Shown in pieces: positions 52,736-64,000 of a DNA stretch of 64,000 bases. Position numbers and translations under genes: made by a program. Position 1 is the stretch's first letter. Every line of letters begins with the position of its first letter. Origin of the DNA: Orychophragmus violaceus (Eukaryota; Streptophyta; Magnoliopsida; Brassicales; Brassicaceae); the NCBI GenBank assembly GCA_030180135.1, contig CM058237.1, forward strand, positions 43,297,126-43,361,125, read 5' to 3'. The notes below the pieces were generated by a model. That model was not told where the DNA came from, did no database searches, and was given only the letters and a program-made list of their open reading frames with translations.

Positions 52736-54826
52736 TGACAAGGCCTATCCCGGCCATAGGGCCGGTTCGGATTGTCTCATATTGTACCCATTCAAAAATA
52801 CGTCATATTTAAAATTTGACCCTTAGGATTAAGTATTTCTCGGATCTTACTATTGACTTCTAGTCCTAGATCTTTCACACTTACTATTACGCAGCGGAAA
52901 TCCACACTTCACATTTTTATCGTTCTTCTAAAGAACGATCCATCTTTGAACCTCCTACGAATTTATTTTGGTTTCCTCAAAACCCTTACGAGGTTCCGTT
53001 CCTTAACTATCCATTCTAACAACCTAAGCCTTGCTTAGATTGTTCCGTTCACCTATTTCCTTATATCCATACTTTAGATCATTCGAGTACTTGAACTCGT
53101 ACCTTAGCCATTAGGTGAAGTCGATACGAAGCTAGCTCCACATCCAGCTTAACTCATTTTCTTATCCAACTTATAGACCACACCTCCCTTCTACCAAGTC
53201 ATTCAACCAACCATCCCCACATGACTAAGTATAAGAGAGGTCTTCTCGTTTGTTGCCTTGACCACCAATTACTCTAGCTCCTTGTTTTCCTTTATCATTC
53301 GTCCATGTTCATAAGGCCGATCCGCATCCCGACCGTTCCTGGATACGCGACCGTATCACGACCCGCGATCGTACGCGTTCATCCGTATGTTCATCCGCAC
53401 GTTCAACACGGACGTCCGTAAGGCCATCCGTGTTATCGTCACGGTCGTCCGTGAACGACCCATGGTCGTCCGTGCGCGTCCCATCATCGTCCGTGAATGG
53501 ACACGACCATACGTGAACGGTCACGGTCGTCCGTGGACATCCCGCGGTCGTTCGTGAACGACCCGCGGTCGTCCGTGATCGTCCCACGGTCGTCCGTGAT
53601 CGTCCCACGGTCGTCCGTGAACGAACATGACTGTCCGTGAATGTACACGTCCGTACGTGAATGATCACGGTCGTCCGTGGACATCCCGCGGTTGTTTGTG
53701 AACGATCCGCGGTTGACCGTGAGTGTGTCGCGGTCGTCCGTGAACGACCCGCGGTCGTCCGCGAACGCCCCACGGACATACACTCGGTTTTGTCTTCAAA
53801 CCTTCAAGTCTTCCTTCAATCAATTCTGGTTTTTTTTGCCTCTTGTTTCCCAGCCTTGAATGTCATTAAAAACCTTCCCAAATCGCCTTTTAACAGCCGG
53901 CCAATACCCATGAGTATTCCAGCCAAAACTTCTCTCTTTCTCTTCCTTTTAATTGGCCTTTTTCGTTAGGGAAAATCCTGGGTTTTCCTGGTGTGAAGAT
54001 GGCCACGAAAATGGCCCTTAATGGGGTATTTATAGGCCCCATTTCGCCCAGCAACTTCCTTGGTCGAATGTTGCCTTTGGTTGGCCGAAAGGGTGCCAAA
54101 CCATTGGTGACCCCTTCGGCCCAACCACCCACTGGGTCAGCTAGTGTCACTAGCTGACCAGCTGACCTAGTAGGTCATCACTCCACCTAGCTGGGTTGAG
54201 CTGATTGCCAGCTAACCCAGCTGACCAGCTGGACTGTTCAGCTGCCCCGCGCACTGGGAAAACGCCGACGCGACGAGAAACCGGCCTTGCTGGCGTAGCT
54301 TCTGTTCCTATGGTTGGCCGGAGGGGTTTATTGCACAAAAACGCCGGGACGCAGGCTCCCAAACCCGTGTTTTTTGCTTGAAAAGGGCCACACTTTTTTT
54401 GTTTCACAATAAGACCTGGACGAGCACGAGTAGGTAGGCGGCATCTGTCTTTTTTTTTGAAGTTGAGTCATTTCTCGACCTCGCAAGGTTTTTGAAGCGG
54501 CCGAAGCGGGAAGTGACAATACCGGCCGATGCCTTTACTCTTCTACGATTCAATCTCGGCGTGCCAAGCCGAAGTAATTAGGTCTCTGCTCAGTCTCTGT
54601 TAGGTTTTTCTGCACCATATTTTGATCTGCCTCTTCTTCGACTGAGCTGAACACTCCTTCCCAGCTATTTTCCTCTTAGCTAAGCTGCCATTCAGCAAAC
54701 CTTAGCTTCTTTCTAGGCCATGGAACCCTTCTCTTAGTCTATTAGACTGTTTCCCACGTTCAGTTTCGTGCCTCTTTTCCCCAAACGACTTGGGTGGGGT
54801 TAGTATCCAGGTTCGGGGATACTACA
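52736..54826 (-). repeat. 3' LTR of the 52736 element
   Basis: It contains the 21-bp minisatellite (53330-53790) and about 400 bp (54245-54645) absent from the partner LTR. Reading frames on the minus strand (RSRTTVG repeats) are repeat artefacts. Confidence 0.85.
53330..53790. repeat. CpG-rich 21-bp minisatellite with dyad symmetry
   Basis: The unit is CACGGTCGTCCGTGATCGTCC (three near-perfect units around 53583-53645) with degenerate flanking units. GGTCGTTCGTGAACGACC is nearly self-complementary. The homologous array is at 56510-56945. Confidence 0.85.
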
Positions 54827-55937
54827 AGTCTACCCCCTTTGAAAGGGATTCGTCCCCGAATCCGACTCAAGGTTTTTACCCCGTTCAAACTATATGAACC
54901 TTTCCATTTCCTGTTGACCTTGGTCCGTCAAGACTTAATCATCTCCCTGATTTTTGTCTTGTCTTAGACTTAGTCAAATCCTGATCACAATCCTTACGGA
55001 CTTGATCCACACTTGATCCTCGCCTTCCATCGACTTGATCTTAGTTTCCCGATCTTAGTAAATCTCTTACTAGATCATAATTAGGCCTTTGATGTAGGAC
55101 TCTACCTCAGGCCTTTGTTCCTTGTAGGACTCGACCTCGGTTATGGTCCTTACGCATTCCAAATGCAAGCAACCTAACCCTTTTCCCCAAATGTAATGCC
55201 CAAAAAGCATTTGAAGAAGTGGGGTTCAGTGACAGACCAGCAATCGCAATATAAGACTCGGCCATGCCAATGTCCTTGACCAGTTCATAAACCCGTGGCG
55301 TCTCGGTTAGCGCTTAGCCTTTACCGTTTGACTTTCACTCCCACATTTTACTTCTGGTATCTGCTTTTTACAATGGAAGCATATCATTGGTCTTTTATTG
55401 TCACTTTCCTTCCCCTCATCTTGCAAACATCTTAGGCTCCTTTGTCCCTGCCATTGCGCTTCGCACGTACCCTTCTTGCTTTCTACACTTCCAAAGTGCG
55501 CTTCCATTGTTTTTGCAAGTGGTACTGTTGGTGCGGTATCTAGAGGATTGGTCATCAGCTCCAACTGATCCCATTTCCTCTTTAGGTCCCTCCCGGTTCA
55601 GCAGTCACTTTTTTCCGTGACTGTGCCCTTTTCCGGTTCACCTCCAGGTCCCTCCCGGTTTGGCCAACCACTTTCCCGTGATTGCGCCCTCTTCCGGTTC
55701 ACCTCCACACCATCTTGTGACCTTGATCCAAATCCGGGAACTAATCTCCCAACCGATCCCATACTCGGCTGGAACATACGACCTTCCAACTGATCCCATA
55801 CTCAGCTGAAAAGTACTTCCCATTGGACTTGTTCTCATAGCCTGCCCAAGACTAAGTGCGTCCTTGGTGCACTTGTCTCAGCAAGTCACCAATTACGTGA
55901 GCATCGTCCTAGAAACAACTCCGCTATGATACCAACT
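54827..55937 (-). other. Interior of the 52736 element
   Basis: Polypurine tract on the minus strand (CTTTCAAAGGGGGTAGACT) at the left edge and tRNA-Met primer site (GTTGGTATCATAGCGG) at the right edge. 1.1 kb in between reads as short broken frames with CCCTCCCGGTT repeats (55605-55690) and no recognisable protein. Confidence 0.7.
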
Positions 55938-57595
55938 TGACAAGGCCTATGGCCGGTTTGGATTGTCTCATATTGTACCCATTCCAAAATACGTCATATT
56001 TAAAATTTGACCCTTGGGATTAAGTATTTCTCGGATCTTACTATTGACTTCTAGTCCTAGATCCTTCATACTTATTACGCAGCAGATATCCTCACTTAAC
56101 ATTTTTATCGTTCTTCTAAAGAACGATCCATCTGTGAACCTCCTACGACTTTATTTTGGTTTCCTCAAAACCCTTACGAGGTTTCGTTCCTTAACTATCT
56201 ATTCTAACATCCTAAGTATTTCTTAGATTGTTCCGTTCACCTATTTCCTTATATCCATACTTTAGATCATTCGAGTACTTGAACTCGTACCTTAGCCATT
56301 AGGTGAAGTCGATGCGAAGCTAGCTCCACATCCAACTTAACTCATTTGCTTATCCAAGTCATAGAACACACCTCCCTTGTTCCAAGTCATTCAACCAACC
56401 ATCCCCACATGACTAAGTATAAGAGAGGTCTTCTCGTTTGTTGCCTTGACCACCAGTCACTCTAGCTCCTTGTTTTCCTTTACATTTGTCCATGTTCATA
56501 AGGCTGATCCGCGTCCCGACCGTTCCTGGATCCGCGACAGTATCGCGAGCCGCGATCGTACGCGTTCGTCCGTATGTTCATCCGCACGTTTATCACGGAC
56601 GTCCGTAAGGCCATCCGTGTGATCGTCACGGTCGTCCGTGAACGACCCACGGTCATCCGTGCGTGTCCCACGGTCGTCCATGAATGGACACGACCGTATG
56701 TGAACGGTCACGGTCGTCCGTGGATATCCCGCGATCGTTCGTGAACGACCCGCGGTCATCCGTGATTGTCCCACGGTCGTCTTTGAACGAACACGTCCGT
56801 ACGTGAACGATCACGATCGTCCGTGGACATCCCGCGGTCGTTCGTGAATGATCCGCGGTTGACCGTGAGCGTCCCGCGGTCGTCCGTGAACGACCCACGG
56901 TCGTCCGTGCGTGACCCGCGGTCGTCCGCGAATGCCCCACGGACATACACCCGGTTTTGTCTTCAAACCTTCAACTCTTCCTTTTAATCAATTTTGGGTT
57001 TTTGCCTCTTGTTTCCCAGCCTTGAATGTCATAGAAAACCTTCCCAAATCGCCACTAAACAGCCGGCCAATACCCATGAGTATTCCAGCCAAAAATGTTC
57101 TCTTTCTCTTCCTTTTCATTGGCCTTTGCCTTAGGAAAAATCCTGGGTTTCCTGGTGTGAAGATGGCCACGAAAATGACCCATAATGGGGTATTTTTAGG
57201 CCCCATTTCGCCCAACAACTTCCTTGGGCGAATGGTTGCCTTTGGTTGGCCGAAAGGGTGCCAAACCATTGGTGACCCTTCGGCCCAACCACCCCTTGGG
57301 TCAGCTAGTGTCACTAGCTGACCAGATGACCTAGTAGGTCATCACTCCACCTAGCTGGCTTGAGCTGATTGCCAGCTAACCCAGCTGACCAGCTAGACTG
57401 TTCAACTCGTTTGAGCTGAACACTCCTTCCCAGCTCTCTTTCTCTTAGCTAAGCTGCCATTCAGCTGAGCTTAGATTCTTTCTAGACCATGGAACCCTTC
57501 TCTTAGTCCATTAGACTGGTTCCCACGTTCAGTTCCATGCCTCTTTTCCCTAAACGACTAGGGTGGGGTTAGTATCGAGGTACGGGGATACTACA
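55938..57595 (-). repeat. 5' LTR of the 52736 element
   Basis: Homologous to 52736-54826 with its own copy of the minisatellite (56510-56945). A deletion relative to the partner lies after GACTGTTCAACTC (about 57405). Confidence 0.85.
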
Positions 57596-57633
57596 CGCAC
57601 TATGCTGTAAAATTTCACTCTAAAACCAAAACG
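57596..57633 (-). other. Family L interior fragment, resumed
   Basis: CGCACTATGCTGTAAAATTTC matches 31834 onward; the match ends at about 57633. Confidence 0.6.
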
Positions 57634-58056
57634 ATTAGCATTGCTAGTGGCTATTAGGATGTTTAAATTCATGTTTATCTTGTGATTAACAAAGGAAATT
57701 GATTAGTTTCATGATTAGAATGGTGGTTAATTTTATGGAAGTTGATTAGCTTGTATTAGCGATCCTAGGCCAAATTAGCATTGATGGATTGTTGTAGCAT
57801 CACTAGTTAGCTCTATATCACCTACAATCAATAACCTATACCCAAGAACTTGCTTTTATCATCTTTTTAATATCAGTTTCTATTTGCTTGCTTGTTTACT
57901 TATTGCAATTAGAATCTCTCTGGAAAATTTATCATTAGGATTAGATTAAGCATTGCATGTATTCTTGATATGCTAGTTCTCTCTTGGGTATGGAATGACA
58001 CCTTATTTGCTAAAATTGATATAAGTCGATAAGGAATTGAGCAAGAACATGAAACT
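57634..58056. repeat. Dispersed repeat, partner of 14290-14705
   Basis: Same landmarks and order as the partner, same orientation. It abuts a family L interior fragment on the left. Confidence 0.65.
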
Positions 58057-58570
58057 CTTATTATCATCATCCAATTGTGATGTTTTTCGAACATCATCCT
58101 TTGAGTTTCCATCCTCATTAAACTTATATTTTTCCACTTGCAGCTTCTTACCAATCTGCCATAGTGTTTCCCTAACACTTGCGTTCGGTTTCCATTCCCA
58201 CCAACTTGTCTTCTGCACTTTCTCTTGCAACACACAGATGTCCAAGTTGCTAGAAGGAAATTAATTCCAAATGCCACAAATCTACTTTCCAAACTTCATT
58301 GAAAGTAACCTTTACCACTTGATGAAACTCTTTTACATGCCTTAGAAACGTACAAATAACTCCATAGTGAACTACTAACTTTCCGATCTCAGTGTTGATT
58401 CTCAAACAAGATATACCACAAAGATCTCCAAAAAGATGGTGTTCAAAAAGTTGCTGCCAAATAACTGATTTTTGGATTCCAAACTTAGCACAAAAACAAA
58501 CTATTATACTTTAGGTAAATTTAAGAGTTGTCGATTAATACACTAAAACCGAGCAGAAATAATGATATTT
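58057..58570 (-). pseudogene. Fragment of an unrecognised protein-coding region
   Basis: Minus-strand frames read IQKSVIWQQLFEHHLFGDLC, VVHYGVICTFLRHVKEFHQ and NEVWKVDLWHLELISF, then after a stop HLCVLQEKVQKTSWWEWKPN and DDDNKSFMFLLNSLSTYIN. Codon-like composition over about 150 residues suggests a real former gene or element ORF. I do not recognise it. The tRNA-Met-like primer site at 58672 suggests it may be the gag region of a minus-strand LTR element. Confidence 0.35.
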
Positions 58571-58671
58571 TTTATAAAAAAAATCCCAATCCTTAGAAAA
58601 ACTTCAAAAACCAAATCCTAATCGTACTATCTACTACTCGCCTCTCAGGTCAGGACCTGGACGGTCAACCT

Positions 58672-58683
58672 ACTTTGATACCA
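58672..58683 (-). promoter_or_regulatory. Possible primer-binding site
   Basis: The minus strand reads TGGTATCAAAGTAGG, three bases from TGTAACACCG (58687). One mismatch from the tRNA-Met form. Confidence 0.45.
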
Positions 58684-58686
58684 AAA

Positions 58687-59631
58687 TGTAACACCGTCTC
58701 ATCCTCTCTCTAGGTAGTGTGCCACAAACCTAACTTACACATTACATAACTCCAATAATCTCAATAAATAACCAAATAATTCAAAAAATGCGATAATCCA
58801 AATAAAACAAAATAAAATCGTAAATCGGAGTTTAAAAACAAAAGCAGAAAGCGATAAAACTCCCAAAGCACTCAATCAAACTAAGAATCCATCTACTCGT
58901 AAAGCTCACTGGAAAGGTGGAAAGAAGGAGTGAGTCATAAGAGAGTTAATCACTAAGGTATGGGATTCTAAAACTCAAGTTCACAACCTCGGTCGAAACA
59001 CTTCAAATAAAGTAGTCTAGCCTAAACATGCACAATCATGGAACCTAGGTGCCCAAGCAAAGCAAACAATGGTCCTATGCGAATTTAACTGATCGTCATC
59101 ACCTCTCCAAAAATGTTGCATGATGGATGTCGTATCAATTGCACCGCCCAGAGGACGATATATCGATCTTAGGACCCCGGCAACAAATCGACTTAGGTTG
59201 TTGTGCCCCCACATACAATACAGCCAATTATATATATGTACTTATGCAGTTTCACCTACTCATATAACTACACATTTAACTACACAGCTTCTTATATGTG
59301 TGTGTGTGTGTGTGTGTGTGTATAACAAGCAATAAACAATTTAACCTGCAATCCAAACAATAGATTGAATCATTTATATTCATATCTCTAATTTAACAAG
59401 AAACCTAGCTAGAATAATCAAATAGACATAACAAATTTAGATTTTAAACTACATATATATATATATATGGAGGTTTCAAGACGGAAACGAAGAGTTGCAA
59501 GATAGCTCTCACATTAGTCTAATAGACATGGAAAACAACGATTGAAATAATATCGGTTAAAGCGGTTACGGTTGAGGATACACCAGTTTGGAAAGTGCGA
59601 TTGGAAATAGTGTTTCCATAAATACACTTGC
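58687..59631 (-). repeat. Possible LTR fragment of another family
   Basis: It starts TGTAACACCGTCTCATCC next to a primer-like site. No partner copy is in the window, so the LTR call rests on the start and primer site only. It contains (GT)n at 59297-59321 and (AT)n at 59452-59468. It is cut by family L copy 5 at 59632. No gene is seen. Confidence 0.4.
59297..59321. repeat. (GT)n microsatellite
   Basis: About 12 GT units. A second, (AT)n, run follows at 59452-59468. Confidence 0.9.
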
Positions 59632-61403
59632 TGTAACGCCCCCTTCCCTCTTATCCGCTGACCGACGTGCTAACCGGCCAACAATCAGACAAGAACATGA
59701 CCGGCCGAACCCGTGCATGTCAAACGAGGAGGGTTTGTCACCAAGAAGGCCGGAGATGGTCTGGTTTGAGACAAAAGGCTCGAACCGATCCATCCTCAAC
59801 CACGTTTACCTCACTTCCACGAGACAAGGCTTTTCAATTCGTATCGCTTCCACGAGTTGTGTTTGATTTGGACTAAACCGTATATTAGGGAACGATCCCA
59901 CTTCAAGTCTTTTAAATCTTTATCTAAATCTTTTAATATAGTTTTTAGGGATTTCTAAAATGATTTTAACGGGATCATAAAAAACCAAAATTAATGAAAA
60001 CGCTTTCGAAAACAAACCTAGCAAAAGCAACCCGAATCTACTCCAAGGGGCCTAAGCGTCCGCCGAGCTACTCCAAAACCTGAAAAATAGGAAAAAGAGT
60101 TGGATGAGCAATCTAAGATCACCCAGTGAGCTGGCTCCAAACTACAAAGGCTAAAACCCCACCCGAGAAACCCAAAATAACAATCAATAACAATCAATAA
60201 CAATCAACGAAGAAAAACAACCGTTCAAGTGTTACCACGACATAATGGACTAAACACACAACAAACACTACACACATCACCAACGAAGGAAATCGAGAAC
60301 ACTGCGGCACATGCCCTTGATTATACTCGATCTAATTACTAAACGCATATATAACGCAATCTCATCACCATGGGCCCCTAACACAAACTCGGTAATCTTC
60401 ATCAGGAACCCCTAGCTACCTCTTTTTCAAGATAACTAGAACATCCAAGACTCCTAGACATAAAGAGAAAGTACTACGAATAGGACACCATTCTCTGTCA
60501 TTCGATATGCGGTGACTCCGACTACCCCTTTTTCATGATAGCCCGAGCTTCCATGAGGCTCGGCCCTAGGTCATGACCCCATTCCTCCGAGATCCCACAC
60601 CTATCGGCGTCACCCAATAGGATTTGCCTGCCATGACCTGGCCACAAGGATACGTGAACTGACAGGACTCCCGCCAGGACATGACCATGAGGGTATGTGA
60701 ACTGACAGGGATCTCCAGAGGATCTAATCGAGAAGGAAGTACCAGAACGCCTTACACAAGACTTACGGGAGGTAACATACCCTAATAATCCTTATAAAAA
60801 ACCCTACAACTTGTATGAACCCTACATGGATTCATAAATCCACTACGACACGCAAGAAGACTCGCTGAGACTCTAAGACTTGACACAAACTCGATAAGGT
60901 GAACCAATAAATAAACTCAAAGGAGTAAACCCGAACTATCCCGCAATTCCTAATCACATCACCACAAATTCAACACCAAACCTGACCTATCTAGCCTAAC
61001 ACTGGAATAGGTAACAACAACACGACCTATCCAGCCCAACACCAGAATAGGTAACAGCAGACAATTCAACAAAACGATAAACAACAGTGCACACCCAATC
61101 AATAATCAATAACTCTCAAAGCGAGGATTTTTACTTCAATTATTTGATTCAATTATTTAATTCTTAGTTTAAGTTCATTTACTTAAATTCTCAATTTTAA
61201 TTCATTTATTCAATTCCCAATAATTGTCTAACTCCAGTTATTTATTCTATTATACTCTAGCTTGAAGTTAGTAAACTTACTAACTTCGTAATCCATTTAA
61301 TTATCTAAATTTATTACTTATTTCTTAGTTTTAATTTTATTTAATTATCTTATTATACTTCAATTATATGTTAGCTTGTAGTTAGTTTACTAACTCCCTA
61401 CTT

Positions 61404-61495
61404 TTTTTTGTCACCAACGCTTTTAATTTAAGTCAAAGTAGACCGTACATTTCGGTTTTCTTGTGAAATTCCGAAATCCGACAGGTTATGACTTA
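61404..61495 (-). mobile_element. Short retroposon with 17-bp target duplication
   Basis: 92 bp flanked by perfect 17-bp direct repeats TTACTAACTCCCTACTT (61387-61403 and 61496-61512). On the minus strand the insert ends GGTGACAAAAAA, a short A tail. Long target duplications and an A tail mark LINE-type retroposition, so this is a SINE or a 5'-truncated LINE end. Other LTR copies lack it. Confidence 0.75.
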
Positions 61496-62587
61496 TTACT
61501 AACTCCCTACTTAAGTATTAATTCTTAAATTTAATTATTAATTCTTTAATTAATTCTTTTAACCCAATTTTTATTTCTATTTAACCCTGACCCGGTTTAT
61601 TTATCTTTTTAATTTCTTTATTTAATTCATAATTTTAATTACTATCTCTGAATTCTTTTGATATAGATTTATTTTTATGATTCTAATATATATGCATATA
61701 TTTTCTTACTCATGACATTTTATATGATCAATGCACCAATCAATTAATCAGTCATGCAAGCAATCAATTCTATCTACGCAATCAACATGCCATTAACAGA
61801 ATTTAAACGTGTCATGCATCTTATCAACCTAACCACTTATTATAAGTCCGTTTGTTTAATAAACATAAACCGCGTACTACCATAGTCCACTTTCGGGTGT
61901 AATTTCCTATGACTCTACGGTTTATATGTTTCATGATCTATATGCCGACTCGATATATCCTAATGCTTCAAACAATCAGACATAACCAACACACAATGAT
62001 ATAAGGACGGATGTGACCCAGGTGGACAGATGGACTGAACCCTGAGACCCGTGACTCGAACCCGATAAATCCTGAATCATTGACCTGAGGCGTTGATCCG
62101 AAACATTGACTTTAACCCGAAAAGAGTTGATCGTTTACCGAGCATTGACCGAGGGTTGACCCAGTGACCCGTTGACCTGGATGGCGGCATTGACTCTAGC
62201 GGTGACCGGTTTGACCGTGTTGACTCCGGCGGTTTCTCCGGTCAATGTCTCTGGCGTACCTCCAGAGAGAGGTGGAGGAGTCCAGCGAGACAAAGACGGC
62301 GCGACTTTTCGGCGGTTCTCTGGCTAGATTACGGCAAACTCCGATGACTATTCCAGAAGTCCGACGAGGGTTTAAGGGAGTGTTTTAAGGCTAATTTAGT
62401 TTTTATGGACTTTAATAGTGATTATGGAGTGTTTAGGATATTTGGGAAGGTCTTCAAGGGATTTTTAGGTTTACTTACAAGGAAGCAAGCGAAGGAAGAA
62501 GGGTGGTAGTGGCTGCCAGCAAGAGGAGGAGGAGAGGAGGATAGGTTTTGTGTTTTAGTGTACATTTTTTTATTACCAAGTGCCTCC

Positions 62588-62594
62588 TTTTATA
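62588..62594 (-). promoter_or_regulatory. TATA box in family L LTR, copy 5
   Basis: The minus strand reads CAATATAAAAGG, at the conserved place. Confidence 0.6.
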
Positions 62595-63174
62595 TTGAAA
62601 GTCTCACTCACCATACAACATATGGGAGTGACACCTATGCCACTTAGTTGTCAACATGCATGTAACCCTTGCATGAAAGTGCCACATAGTCCCCATGTGT
62701 CTCCAGTAGAATTTTCCAGCAAATAGGAGTGCGAAGTTTCCATTCCTCCAATTGGAACACAACACGTGTCCCGGCGAATCCCGATTCGCGATTCCCAATA
62801 ATTTCTGAAAAATCCTTAAAATATTCAAACGTCGTTTTTATTTTTCTTAACCTCCAAGAATATTTTCTCCATAATTTATAACTTTGCCATGGCTTCCCGT
62901 AGCCTCGAATTCACCAAAATAATCTTCACAATAATTTTTCCGGTTTATAAGTTTCCTATCCCCATAAAACCTAATTACCTTTAAAAATCTATTAATGATT
63001 TTTCCTTCTAAATAATTATAAAAGGTTATTAGAGAATTATTTTTCCCTCTGTTGCTTTCCGGTTCCCATAATTACCAAAATGCCCTTTTCCAAAATTATT
63101 GAAATAACTTTTTTCCTCGCTTTCTCCGATGTAGTGATTTTCCATTGATGTTGATGTTGAGACGAGGTTTTACA

Positions 63175-64000
63175 TTCACCCCTTCCTACAGGAATTTGCC
63201 CCCAAATATCACAGTTGATCAAACCTCGAATTCGGAAACGAATCTCCTGACTTTGGTGTTCCATTCTGAATTTGCTTCCACAAAATCGTTGGTTCACTCT
63301 GAACTGATTCCGCAACTTCAATGCTTCCTCTCCAATATCTTATTTTTGATCTCAAAAACTCTGCTGCCCATTCGAACGTTTTAACCCTGATTTCCCAATT
63401 CTGCTGCTCTAATTGAATCCTTTACCCTGATATGATGCTCCAATCTGCTAATTCGCAAAACCGCAACAAATATTTCCCTTAAACACTGATTTCTGAATCG
63501 CCATTACCCATCTTGCTTGAACTAATGCCTCTGGCTCCTTTTCTGATAACCACTTAAATGCTTCTCTTAGCCAAACTATGCTCTGACTGTAACTTTGAAC
63601 AAAAAAATCTGAACCGATGCCTTTCTGTAGCAACTAACAAATCTTCATATCTTCGAGGGTTCGGGTTTGGTCTTGTGTTCACTTCAACGGTCACAATCAC
63701 GTCTTGCATACACACTTAATTTACCAACTAAAGGTTAGACACTATAACCTCGACTTATGTACCGACGTTACTTTTCCTATACAGTTATTGGCAATCAGTC
63801 ACACAACAATCAAACAAGAACATGTGTGGCTAACTATCAATAACCTATATGTCCATACCTGTTGTAGATAAGTAACTAACTAATCGATACTCACAGTCCA
63901 AATCTTACTCTAACCCAATACTCTTTCCTAACCAATCCTCTAAACTGATTCCAGATACTAAGTCGATAACATACAATTTATCTAATGCAGTTCTACCAAA
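63175..64000 (-). other. Family L interior (copy 5), polypurine tract and non-coding part
   Basis: Minus-strand polypurine tract GTAGGAAGGGGTGAA abuts the LTR. The rest aligns with 5073-5960 and has no ORF. The window ends before the internal ORF. Confidence 0.65.

Larger units (their letters stand above)
52736..57595 (-). mobile_element. Second long-LTR non-autonomous element (LARD type)
   Basis: LTRs are 52736-54826 (2091 bp) and 55938-57595 (1658 bp), both TGACAAGGCC...GATACTACA. The target duplication is TGCAC/CGCAC (52731-52735, 57596-57600; one mismatch). The minus-strand polypurine tract at 54827 and a tRNA-Met primer site at 55924-55936 show minus orientation. The interior is 1.1 kb with no gag or pol. 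Promoter: minus-strand TATAAATA at 54027-54034 in the left (3') LTR; the right LTR has TTTTTAGG at that place. Tekay-like terminal sequences suggest a chromovirus as helper (inference). Confidence 0.8.
59632..63174 (-). repeat. Family L LTR, copy 5
   Basis: TGTAACGCCCCCTTCCC...GGTTTTACA, 3543 bp, the most complete LTR of the family here. It includes two units of the GGCCCAACACCAGAATAGG-type repeat (60975-61060), a small retroposon (61404-61495), the GTTGACC-rich patch (62080-62240) and the TATA box at 62588. It is the 3' LTR of a minus-strand element whose interior starts at 63175. Confidence 0.8.

Noticed and set aside
53309..53783. 156- and 99-codon minus-strand ORFs rich in RSRTTVG, also at 56496-56950
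   Set aside because: The 21-bp repeat is a multiple of three, so frames stay open by chance; both lie in LTRs and frames differ between copies.
53330..53790. CRISPR-like array
   Set aside because: Repeats are directly adjacent without unique spacers, and the sequence is clearly a plant LTR.
1..64000. Intact host gene, tRNA, rRNA or centromeric satellite
   Set aside because: I found no tRNA-like cloverleaf, rRNA sequence, 180-bp satellite arrays or complete non-element ORF.

Overview
This window looks like a block of plant heterochromatin, most likely pericentromeric and from a member of the Brassicaceae. I base this on an Athila-type element with its characteristic primer-binding site, a Tat-lineage Ty3/gypsy element with two RNase H domains, and a CACTA-type DNA transposon carrying broken pieces of genes that resemble Arabidopsis A3-type cyclin and SDS22-like PP1 regulator genes. 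I see no intact host gene, no rRNA or tRNA gene, no CRISPR array and no centromeric 180-bp satellite. Nearly all of the window can be assigned to nested transposable elements.

Layout. (1) 1-10966: copies of a long-LTR, non-autonomous LTR element ('family L'), all in minus orientation. A first LTR (1-3580) interrupts the LTR of a second element (3581-10966). The second element has an internal region at 5045-7484 with a broken proline-rich ORF. (2) 10997-13730: a CACTA-type element with 5' fragments of two plant genes and a nested MITE. (3) 14752-33119: a third family L element, interrupted at 15184-26933 by a gypsy element that has gag-protease but no pol (TR-GAG type). That element's 3' LTR is itself interrupted at 19543-26522 by a young copia element on the minus strand. 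(4) 33758-52084: an Athila element with gag, protease and a 3' ORF but no reverse transcriptase or integrase. It is split exactly between two bases of a codon by an 11.4-kb Tat element (37152-48534, minus strand). The Tat element carries an intron-containing gene on its antisense strand (38156-40625). (5) 52085-57633: an internal fragment of family L, split by a second type of long-LTR, pol-less element (52736-57595) whose LTRs contain a CpG-rich 21-bp minisatellite with dyad symmetry. (6) 57634-59631: decayed pieces of another element. (7) 59632-64000: a fourth family L LTR and the start of its internal region, with a small retroposon inserted in the LTR.

Target-site duplications give the nesting order: TATGT (TR-GAG), CATCA (copia), CTACC (Tat), T/C-GCAC (52736 element) and a 17-bp repeat (retroposon). 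Terminal-repeat divergence by eye puts the copia insertion as the youngest (4 mismatches in 652 bp), Tat next (about 13 in 538), then the TR-GAG and long-LTR elements. The coding parts work as selfish-element machinery only. Every ORF set is incomplete or broken except the copia gag, so any mobility would need enzymes supplied from elsewhere.

The most interesting points are the conserved but pol-less family L, the TR-GAG element whose gag-protease frame runs through the polypurine tract into the U3 of its own LTR, the spliced-looking antisense gene in the Tat element, and the paired CGATCGTTGC palindromes spread through the Athila element. All family names are recognition by eye and need profile or database searches to confirm.
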